A stretch of 64,000 nt of DNA from Manis javanica (lineage: Eukaryota > Chordata > Mammalia > Pholidota > Manidae), in the NCBI RefSeq assembly GCF_040802235.1, contig NC_133170.1, forward strand, positions 8,013,001-8,077,000, in the 5' to 3' direction. Position numbers and translations under genes: made by a program. Of this stretch, positions 25,881 through 34,900 are shown one piece after another; the stretch's first letter is position 1; every line of letters starts with the position of its first letter. The notes under the pieces are model-generated. The model ran no database searches, was not told where the DNA came from, and was given only the letters and a program-made list of their open reading frames with translations.

Positions 25881-25951
25881 TATCGCGAGAACGCCATTCT
25901 GTCTCCTTTCTGACGTTTTCAGTTGTATTTGTCGCTTGTGCTCTCGCGATA
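25881..25951. promoter_or_regulatory. Inverted pair of CGCG (TCTCGCGA-type) motifs
   Basis: TATCGCGAGA at 25881-25890 and its exact reverse complement TCTCGCGATA at 25942-25951. They resemble the TCTCGCGAGA element of TATA-less, often bidirectional promoters, reported to be bound by BANP. Confidence 0.6.
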
Positions 25952-25966
25952 CTGTAGGTAAACGGG

Positions 25967-25985
25967 AGCCCGGGCGACCCGGGCT
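25967..25985. repeat. Short GC-rich hairpin near the ERGIC2 start
   Basis: Arms AGCCCGGG and CCCGGGCT (8 bp) with a 3-nt loop. If transcribed it would form a tight stem in the 5' leader. Confidence 0.6.
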
Positions 25986-25992
25986 TCTGTGA

Positions 25993-26002
25993 AACATGGC
26001 GG
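25993..26002 (+). promoter_or_regulatory. YY1-type site AACATGGCGG
   Basis: A match to the ATGGCGG YY1 core, which in housekeeping promoters usually lies just downstream of the start site. It helps place the ERGIC2 TSS near 25950-25990. Confidence 0.55.
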
Positions 26003-26580
26003 TCGGCTGGGACCGTAGCACAAGGTAAAATACTGAAACCCCGCCGGGCGCTGTCTCCTCGGTTGGTCCAGGGCTGTCCAGGGCGCGAATGTGTTTGGGG
26101 GTGCCGAGAGCCTGCCGCGGCGTTGGCTGCGTGACTTCGTCGCCGCCCTGGAGGGCGGCCCAGGCGCGGAGCCGCTGGTAGGACCCTGGGCAGCGCTGCG
26201 CCCGGGCGCTCCCCTCTGCCCGCTCGGCCGTCTCGGCGCGCTCGTGCACCTCGAAGGGATTGAGGGCTTCCCGGAGAGCTGTTGGCCGTGACCCACTGCT
26301 CCTCACGGTGCCCCCGTGGCGCCTTCGGTCCGCCGGAGAGGAGGGTCCCGCGCTGGGAAGACCCGCTGGCTGGTGTCCCGATGCTCCCGGGTGTCCGGCG
26401 CCCCACCCCCATTCGGACAAATACCAAGTTCTTGGCAGCAAGTTGCTCAGAAAGACCGAGGTCTTGGCCTCGTTTCGAGGGAGTGTTTCGCACGCCTCTT
26501 CGGAAAATGACAAAGGGGCAGGGCAGGGTGAGACGCTTTAGGAGAGACAGGTCCCAGTGTCACTACTTTTCTTAAACCCT

Positions 26581-27300
26581 CGAGGGTTAAGAAACCCTCG
26601 GAAAGTAACAGTCAGCTGGAGGTAGAAAATAGCCTCGGGTGTCGGTTAATATAAGAGTTGATAGGTTATATGAGAAAACACGTATAAGTAACATGTTTAG
26701 GATATAGTGCCCTGCATACTTAACGCGAAATTACGTATCTGTTAAAATGTTGCAAGACTGGTTTCCAGAAGCAATTAAGGATACAGTTAAAAAGAGGATT
26801 TACTCACTTGTTTGAAGTTGTATTTAAGTGTTTCAGGTAATTGCCTAGCCTGCTACATTGAACTCAAGTATACAGCCCTTCTAAAGAATGAGTCAGGACA
26901 GGACTGAAGAATTCAGGACGTGTGCTTGTTTTGTTTATTGATATCTTTAAATCGATGCAAATCATTCCAGTTCTTTTATAGGAAAAATATGAGAAAAAGA
27001 AGTGCCGGGCTCTTTGGAGGAGAGGGGAAGAGTTTTTTTCTTTTTGTTTATGAACTTTAGTACACTCACGAGTATTGTAATGGCTTGAGGGGACAAATCA
27101 TAAAACTATATCAGGCTTGAGAGCTCTTTTAAAGGAAATCAGGTTTCGTTTGGAACAACAACAAAAAAGAATTATTAGAAAAACAAATTTATTTTTTGCA
27201 GGGAGGTTAGTGAGAGAAGAAACAAGGAAACTTATTTTCAAAGAAGTTACTTTTAGGCACTGTATGCCTGCTCCTGACCAGTTTTCGATAATTATTCTGA
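26581..27300. other. ERGIC2 intron 1, 5' part, nothing recognised
   Basis: Sequence returns to AT-rich immediately after the CpG island. No repeat or exon was identified. Confidence 0.4.
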
Positions 27301-27304
27301 CCCT

Positions 27305-27480
27305 GCCTCTTCATGTCAGGAGGAGCAAACTAACCTCTTTGTGCCTTAGTTCCCTTATCTGCGAAATGGCAATAATAATAACTCCTGACTTACAAGGTGG
27401 TTGGTGAGTGTTGGAGTTAAAACGTGCAAAGCATTTAGAACAATGGTTGGCATACAGTTAGCATTCATTGTTAGCTAACT
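27305..27480 (+). repeat. MIR SINE
   Basis: Sense MIR: cctctttgtgccttagttcc, ttatctgcgaaatggcaata, agcatttagaacaatggttg. Confidence 0.8.
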
Positions 27481-28194
27481 TCTGTAATTTGACTCACAAA
27501 ATGTTGTCTTGGTACTTAGTCGAACAGACTGAAGAAGATGCTTTTCAAAGTAATTTATGACCCCCAAATCCACTAAACACCCTAATTCTCTATGCTCAAT
27601 ATTTCCTTAGACTCCACCTTCCAGTTCCTTGCTTTCTTAAGCTATTATCTTCTCCTAATTGCTAACAGTAAATTAGTAAGGCACAAATTCCTCCTTTCTA
27701 TTCTTCCGTACAGTCTTATTTCAGTCTAGGTCACTTCTGCTCCAGGTGACTGGTTAACCCATTGTCCGTGCTTCTGGGCAATTCATTCTATCGTAAATAC
27801 ATTACACATGTCTGACCTTTTTCCTCACATGTTTACTTCTTACTTCAGTTTGGTACATTTTTAATGCATAGTTTTCTACATTCAGGGCATTCTTTGAGGG
27901 GAATTATATTTGCCCTTTCCTTTGCTCCCAGGCGCTTCCAAATTGTGTTGCCATCACTTTCCAGTCTCTTAACGTTTATTCTATCAATTTGTATCATCCT
28001 TTGTCTATTTATGGTATTAACTAGCCTCAGATACTCTCCTACTTTCCTAGAAGCCTTTAGTGTAAATCTCAGATATCCTACAAATCTTTGCATTTCTTTT
28101 GACAATTAGAAACATTTATCAAATAACTCATTTTTATCTTGATTAAACACTGAGTAGCCATTATGTCCCCTTCCCTCCTTTTAAAATAAAATTA

Positions 28195-28310
28195 TAGTAG
28201 AGGATTCTGAGAAATTGAGGCTCTTTCCAAATTTGTCACACAGCTCGTAGGGCCAAGACAGTAACCCAAATTTTTTTGATCACAAAACTCAAAGTCTTGT
28301 TAAGCTTTCA
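28195..28310 (-). repeat. MIR SINE fragment
   Basis: Antisense MIR core: gagaaattgaggctctttcc, gtcacacagctcgtagggcc. Confidence 0.55.
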
Positions 28311-28634
28311 AGTAAACCTTTTTTTTAAAAAAAAGTACTTAGAGATTATTAGATTTATTTGAATTATGTTAGGGTAAACAACTTAAAAAACATAACACTT
28401 AACTATTGTAAAAAGTTTGAGTTTAAAGTAAAAGGGTAAGTACCTTTTTGGATATCTAGTGTTTGTAAAGTGAAACTAAGTTACCGTTCATAAAATTTTT
28501 TTATTGTGAAGTATTCTAATGCATTATAATTAAATCATATAAAATTACAGGTAAGTTGTACTTTGCTTTTTGTTTCTGAAATTTAGTGATGGCCTGGGTG
28601 ATATTTGTTCTGTCTCCTTTCTCATTCTTAGTAA

Positions 28635-29050
28635 TGGCTTGTATTCGTTTCTTAGGGCTGCCATAACAAATTACTGTAAGTTGAACGGCCCAAACAAATA
28701 GAACCTTATTCTCTCATATTTTTGGAGGCTAGCAGACTGAAATCAAGGTGTCAGCAGGGCCATGCTCCCTCTGATGGTTCTGGGAATGAATCCTTCCTCT
28801 CCTCTTCTGGCATCTGGGTAATTCCTGGCAGTCCTTGGCTTGGAGATGCATCACTTTCATCTCAGCTGCTGTCTTCACATGGCCTCAGGACACCAATCAT
28901 TGGATTTTGGGCCACCCTAATCCTACATGACCTCAAGTAATTACTTCTTCAAAGACCCAAATATTTCCAAGTAAGGCCCACTCTCAGATTCTAGGGGTTA
29001 GTACACAAGTATATCCTTTTGGGGGACACATTTCTACCTGCAACATGGCC
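28635..29050 (-). mobile_element. ERVL-MaLR (MLT1-type) LTR
   Basis: Antisense LTR: gtttcttagggctgccataa, aacttatt-type ctctcat block, tcttcacatggcctcaggac, caagtaaggcccactctcag, gggggacacatttctacctg. Distinct in subtype from the LTR at 10135. Confidence 0.7.
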
Positions 29051-29429
29051 ATATGTATTAACCAACTAAATATTTCTCATATTGCCAAATATGTATTTAA
29101 AAAATAGAAGTTAGCTCATAAAGCATAGGTAGCAGGAGATTATGTTTCCATTATTATTTGGAGATAAAACTTCTTGAGCAGCCCATAAAAAATGTCATGC
29201 ATTCTGTGTTGTAATTTGGCAAAGCACTTGATAGTCTCATATTCAGATGGACACAGTGATGCAGTATGGGCTGTATGGCATTACTGAGATTGTTCATAAT
29301 GTGTGTATGTGTTCCAGCGTGAAAGGTTGTTCTTATTTTTTATGTAGTTTTTTAAGGCATTGTCTTAGCCTCAGATATTATCACTGACTTCCTGGAGGTT
29401 TCTTTGTTTGTTTTGTTTCTTAATATACA

Positions 29430-29980
29430 GGCAGTTGAGGAGAGAAACTGAAGAAAACAGATAATGGTACTGGAGATTGTCAAAGTATGAAGAACAGCAC
29501 CCACCAGTGGCAAAGGAATCTAATGCACTAGCTCCTAATTTTTTAGGTTTTTGTGGACCACTACCAAATACATATAGGAAAAAACAAAAAAACACACACA
29601 GAAAGGGGCTGGATTTAAGGACTGGTGTAGAATTGCAGCTTTTAATTTTAGTAAAGAAGGACATCCAAAAACAACCTGTTATCTAGTTTTAGCATTTCAC
29701 AAAAGAAAACGTCATTCTGACACTCATAAACGAAGGTAATCTCAGAATAAAGGACAGATTTTAAATTGAATAAATTTAGTTTTTAAAAAGTTCCTCTATT
29801 GTCCTTGTTTTTTTCCTTTAGGTACAGACCAGAAAATTTGGAACATAATGTCAGTGACTTCTGGAAACCACTGATCTCGGGCATTTCTCAGTGCATTTTT
29901 TTTTTCTAATAAATTTTTCCTTAGAAAAAGCGAATACAATTAAAAAAAAAGATGCTGCGGTTGAAAAAGCCTGATTTGTT
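29430..29980. other. ERGIC2 intron 1 segment with unexplained open frames
   Basis: Opposed frames at 29477-29686 (+, 69 codons) and 29371-29664 (-, 97 codons). I recognise no domain. It could be a decayed retrocopy, but I cannot name a parent. Confidence 0.3.
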
Positions 29981-29992
29981 AACTGAATGCTA

Positions 29993-30310
29993 ACTTTTTT
30001 TTTTTTTTTTGAGAGGACATCTCTCATATTTATTGATCAAATGGTTGTTAACAACAATAAAATTCTGTATAGGGGAGTCAGTGCTCAATGCACAATCATT
30101 AATCCACCCCAAGCCGAATTCTCGTCAGTCTCCAATCTTCTGAAGCATAACGAACAAGTTCTTACATGGTGAACAAATTCTTACATAGTGAGTAAGTTCT
30201 TACATGGTGAACAGTGCAAGGGCAGTCATACAGAAACTTTCGGTTTTGATCACGCATCATGAACTATAAACAATCAGTTCAAATATGAATATTCGTTTCT
30301 CTGCATTTTT
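29993..30310 (-). mobile_element. Young L1 3' end, antisense, with poly(A) as poly(T)
   Basis: A run of T at about 29996-30010 is followed by ctctcatatttattgatcaa and a little-decayed 3' UTR with three near-repeats of gttcttacatggtgaac. The intact tail and low divergence suggest a lineage-specific L1 family. Confidence 0.65.
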
Positions 30311-30784
30311 GAATATGGCTGACCAGCTGGATGGAGAGGCAGAGGGAGTGGGAATGGGAGCAATGGAACTGGATAAGTGGGAGGAGTCCAAGGGACTGAG
30401 AACACAGGGAAAATGAGGAGCGGATTCTGTCCTAGTAGGAAATTAGAGAACTGGAAGGGTAATTGGCTCTGGTCAGAGAGGAAACCTAGTGTTTAGGGGT
30501 TTCAGAGGTGGAACAGTTTCAAGGTTAAAAGGAGCCAAGCATGGACTTGCCTGTGTGGGGCTTTGCAGAGAATTAAGATAGAGGTTAGTGGGGCAGGAGA
30601 TGGGTTATGTGTACAGGGTAAAACGATTGTCACTGTGAAAGAATGCCATAGAACAAGTGTCCTAGGGTCATAGGTTCCAAAGTATGGTGGAGTGATCCAG
30701 GTGCTGAAGTCATTAAGGAAATTAAAAATGTATCTAGACGTTAGTAGAAGGTGATAACAAGTGCTGAAGTGTGAGTCAGTCAAC

Positions 30785-31085
30785 ATTGAGGTTTGGAGTG
30801 TGGACTCCTGAACCAATCTACTTGGGATCAAATCCAGGTTCTAGTACCTGCTCTGTGGTAAAGTCAAGAAATTACTTGACTGTTCTGTGCCTCAGTTTCC
30901 TTGTCTATAAATGAGAACATTTCTTTGAAATGCCCCAATAAAAATGCAGTAGAAGGCAAGAAGATATACATGTCTGCAGAGAGATTTGGACTGGGAATAA
31001 AGATTTGGAAATATAATACTTCATATAAGTGTTTAGAGAATAAATTAATATATAAAGTGATTCAAATATTAACTAGCACATAATA
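30785..31085 (+). repeat. MIR SINE split by an 89-bp insertion
   Basis: The MIR 5' and core parts run 30785-30921 (tacttgggatcaaatccagg, ctgtgcctcagtttccttgt). The MIR 3' part resumes at 31011 (aatacttcatataagtgttt, aactagcacataat). The 89 bp between them are not MIR and match 32641-32729. Confidence 0.75.
30922..31010 (+). repeat. 89-bp dispersed duplicate, copy 1
   Basis: Matches 32641-32729 at 86 of 89 positions in the same orientation. It sits inside a MIR, which marks this copy as the inserted one. Confidence 0.95.
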
Positions 31086-31649
31086 TGAAAGTTAAATTCC
31101 TTGTAGCATATGTATTTATTATTAGAAGAAGAGAAGCTTGAAAGGGGAAGAGATGGTTGAGAAATCATGATAAAACATGCTGCTGCTTTATCCTGTGAGT
31201 CTCAGAAATGAAGTAGCATTTGAAGGCAGTTACCACCAGGAGAATGTCAGATTTCATAAAGAGCCGGGAGAAGGGTTGCTCTTAGAAAAATTAGAGTTAC
31301 TGGATAGTTTGTTTATATCAGAACAGTGGCTCTAGAGTAGAGTGTCAAGCATTGGAGATGGAGGCTTCATGGATGTAGGTTAGCCCTGAGCTAGCAGGTG
31401 CTGCACTGTGGAATGGTAATCAGAAAATAGGAATGGAGAAAGCTAGAGGTTGGGAGGTAGCCAAGTGGGTACGCTTGCTAGACTGCTAAGGGAGGAGTGC
31501 TGAGTAGGCTGTAGGAATTGCTGGAGGGCCTATCAAATGAATTGCTGCTTACTGTACTGTATTTAAAAGAAAGCATTTTATAAAGCTTATAAAAATAAAG
31601 TTTCAGAAGTAAAATTCAGTTTTATTAGTTTGCTCAAAAATGCTGTACC

Positions 31650-33270
31650 ATTTTTATAGGTACTAGGGATAGTGTAGTGAACAAAACACAAATTATTCTC
31701 CTTGTGGATCTTAGATGTCTATATATTTTCTTATTTAAGTATGGCACTTTTGATTGGAAAGCTATTCTACCATGGATGTTTCTGGGGAAACTGCCTTCCT
31801 ACCTTGTTTGGGAAAATTTCCTTTCTTCCCTCCTACTTTGGGGATTTTCCCACCCACTTTCTTTTCTTCTTTCCATAAATGTTTACTGAGTACCTCCTGT
31901 GCCAGACATTGGCGATACAAAGATCGAGTTATAATTCTTCCTGTAACATAGTGGAGAAGAAGAAAAGTAAACAAGCACTGTGGTAAAGTCACAGCATTCT
32001 AGGAACACGTGCTGTAACTAATAGGTTTGAAGTCTTAGAAGGTTTTCCCCTCAAGAGAGTGATGTCTACACTGAGACTTGGAGTGTAAGTAGGAGTTAGC
32101 CAAGTGTAGAGGTGGAGATTTTTCTGGCAGAGAGAACAGCGTGTTTATAGAATAGAAAATGATTTCATATGACTGGAATTTAGAATTTGAGGGATGGGGT
32201 TTGAAGAGAGTAAGTAGGACCTGATTTTTGAAGACGTAAATCATGTTAGGATAGAGTCCAGACTTTTTAAATGTAATGGAAATGTACACAAAGATTTTAA
32301 AAGAAATATATGTGACCAGTTTTATGTATTCAAAAGGTTATGGGGTGTAGTATGCAGAGTGAATTGAATGATTGAAGACTGGAAGTTGTTGAAGCAGCAC
32401 AGACATACTACCATGGTGTCATGGTAGTTGTGACTGGGGTCCTGGTAAAGAACTTCTCAGTGGGCCTGGAAAAGGGGACGGATTTGAGAGAACTTTAGAA
32501 GCACTTAAGTCTGAGAATGTGACCCATGTTTCTGGTTTGTGCATTTGGGTACATGGTCTCATCATTAAGGTCGGGACGCAGGAGGAGAAACAGGTTTGGT
32601 AACGTGAAGTATTGATTTTGGACTTGTTGAGTCTGAATTATCTTTGAAATACCCCAATAAAAATGCAGTAGAAGGCAAGAAGATCTACATGTTTGCAGAG
32701 AGATTTGGACTGGGAATAAAGATTTGGAAGGAATCAGCATGTAGTTGGAAATTACAGGGATGGGGGACCACTTGGGGAAAGTGTGGAGGTGGAGAGAAGG
32801 GCCTAGTGCAGAATCTGAAGGGAAGAGGAATCTGCAAAGTAGGTCAAGGAAGTAGAGGTAGAATGAAAGTCAGGAATGTTGTACTGCTTAAACCAAGGTA
32901 AGAGACTGTTTTGTGAAGAAAAAGTGAAAAATAGTGTATTTTTTCAGAGGCAAAATTAGGGTCTAAAAAGTGTCCCATTGGATTTAGTACAAAGGAAGTT
33001 GTTAGTGACTTTGTGAGAGCAAATTTCATTAAGAGGTGAGCACGTGCTGTCGTAGTCACCCTGGATGAATGGGCAAGTCATTCTTTTAAGTTTGGCTACA
33101 GGTATGCAGCCAGAGGTCTGTAGTTGGAGTTGGAGCCGAGTAGACAGTTTTGTTTCAAACACAAGAGACTTGCCCATAGTTAACGCCAACAGGAAGGAAT
33201 GAGTAGAAATTGAAGATTGAAGAAGGATTGATCCTGGTGCATTACCACTAAGCAAGTACGGAAAATAAAT
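31650..33270 (-). mobile_element. L2 LINE relic, antisense
   Basis: Antisense L2 over about 1.6 kb: cctcctgtgccagacattgg, a gagatttttctggcagagag block, tttggacttgttgagtctga, and attgatcctggtgcatta near the end. Diverged and interrupted. Confidence 0.65.
32641..32729 (+). repeat. 89-bp dispersed duplicate, copy 2 (likely source)
   Basis: The same 89 bp, here continuous with an antisense L2 relic (flank gaatcagcatgtag continues the L2 pattern). Confidence 0.95.
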
Positions 33271-34179
33271 TTGATTACTCTGAGTTGAACAGACTTAGGG
33301 AGCATGGCTTATGCCTATCACTTCATAAGCTTAATTTACAAATGAGAATACTGGTTTTATAACTGTCATGGGCATCAGAAACTGTCATCTGTTTTGTTGC
33401 ATGTCCTTTTCTAGGGAAACCACATAAATAAGCAAAAGTATCATCACAAGGCCACATTATGAGCATGAAATCAGCAAGTGGAATTAGTTGGATATTTTTA
33501 ATGGCAAATGAAATCAACCTATTAATGTGTCCGACTTCACTTTAGGGCAGTAGTTTCCTCATGGACTGACTGGTAGTGCCCCTGGCTTAGGCCTGCGCTC
33601 TCTTGGACAATGTTCATGAGCACAGCCAGTTTTTACTTCTCTGACTCTCCTTTTCCTCCATCAGCACCCTTTCTACAGCCTGCTCTTTCTATATTAATCC
33701 TACGCATTGGATTTCAGACAAGTCCTTCTGCTTTCTTCTAGAGACATTCTTTTTCTGTTAGTAACTCCTGCAACCATTTGATTTATGCTATTAGGTATTT
33801 AGTTTATTAATAACACTGACTCCTGGTGATGCTTTATAGTATCACCTATAGTATTTATATAAACCAATCTTATAAAAATTATGTAATTATTTGAGAATTC
33901 AGCTATTCTTATGGCTTTGTAATATATTTTAGATGTAGTTGACATAAAAGTGAAAATACTAAGCAATTTTTAAATAATGTTTTTATTGTAAGGTCCAAAA
34001 TTTTGTAAAGAAGACAGTGAAAATCCTTCCCTGATCTACTTTTAACTTGTGTGTATAACAAACTTTCAGTTTGCTCCATGTAGTGTCTTTCTCCCAGCTC
34101 CCATAAAACTGGATCCATGGGGCTTTCTAGTCTTCTCTTAATATTTCTTGAGTATTTTTTATGTCATTAAATGTTTTCT

Positions 34180-34530
34180 CTTATAAGAATTTCATTGTTT
34201 ACATAGATTCAGAGCTTTTAATTCACTCTAATTTGTATATTGGACACCAGGAGTTTGTTTCTATCTTCAGTATTTAAAAATAATAGTATGAGAAATATCC
34301 ACATAATAAAATTTTTGTGCACAACCCAGATGATTGCTTTAGGATACATTCCTAAAAAAGAAACTTAGCTAGTCAAGACAGGAGTGGTGAATATTTAGAT
34401 TCTTGTTAGCAGTATATGAGCATGCCTATTTTACATCATTGTCATCCATTAGTGTGTACTATTTTTATATATTTTTTAATTGGAGAAAAATTTTTTAAAT
34501 TTGTGTATCTAAATACTTGGAATGTGAATC
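34180..34530 (-). mobile_element. L1M relic, antisense
   Basis: Antisense L1M 3'-region text around tttaggatacattcctaaaa and agcagtatatgagcatgcct. Confidence 0.5.
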
Positions 34531-34757
34531 GCTGTCCACTTTATTTTTCTATTTCATGTGTTTGTGTGTCTAAATTGCCTTTTATTAGTACTTTCTGCCT
34601 GGATGGGTGTGAGAAAAGGAGAGGTGTGGGTAAGTGTAAAGCTTTTTTCTCAAGGAGGAATGAGCATGTTAAGTTGTTCCAAGGACATTCATCTAAAATA
34701 AAGGAAACTTTAAAAACTCTTTTTAGAGGGTTCATTTATTTCTTACTTACTCCTTAG

Positions 34758-34900
34758 CATGACTATATGAAAGAGGAAGAAGGTTTTCCTGAAGATGAGG
34801 CGACTGAATCGGAAGAAAACCTTGAATTTGGTGAAAGAGTTGGATGCCTTCCCAAAGGTCCCTGACAGCTATGTGGAGACCTCAGCCAGCGGAGGTACAG
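34758..34900 (+). CDS. ERGIC2: ERGIC2 exon 2, start codon
   Basis: The acceptor is ttactccttag. A 37-nt 5' UTR part precedes ATG at 34795. The coding part (residues 1-35) begins [19 protein letters not shown] and ends in SASGGT. An ATG at 34759 opens a three-codon upstream ORF that stops at 34768-34770, before the true start. The start is chosen because the protein begins there in known ERGIC2. Confidence 0.95.

Larger units (their letters stand above)
25945..26024 (+). other. ERGIC2: ERGIC2 exon 1, noncoding (inferred)
   Basis: The donor CAAG/gtaaaa at 26024-26025 follows the YY1-type motif, the usual position of a first exon in this promoter class. The 5' end is a guess. The exon carries an ATG at 25996 that would open a short upstream ORF after splicing to exon 2. 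Confidence 0.5.
25800..26580 (+). promoter_or_regulatory. ERGIC2: CpG island promoter of ERGIC2
   Basis: An abrupt GC- and CpG-rich block of about 0.8 kb in an AT-rich locus, just upstream of ERGIC2. No TATA box was seen. It contains CCACGCCC (25819-25826), a pair of CGCG motifs, an AACATGGCGG YY1-type site and a splice donor, all typical of a housekeeping gene start. Open frames on both strands here (up to 230 codons on -) are explained by high GC. Confidence 0.85.

Noticed and set aside
25801-26493. 230-codon open frame on the - strand (with 214- and 125-codon companions)
   Set aside because: It lies in the CpG island; long frames on all strands are expected at such GC content. The translation is low-complexity Arg/Pro/Gly-rich with no domain.
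26091-26575. Overlapping + frames of 64-97 codons in the CpG island
   Set aside because: Same GC effect. They lie after the inferred exon 1 donor, so in intron 1.
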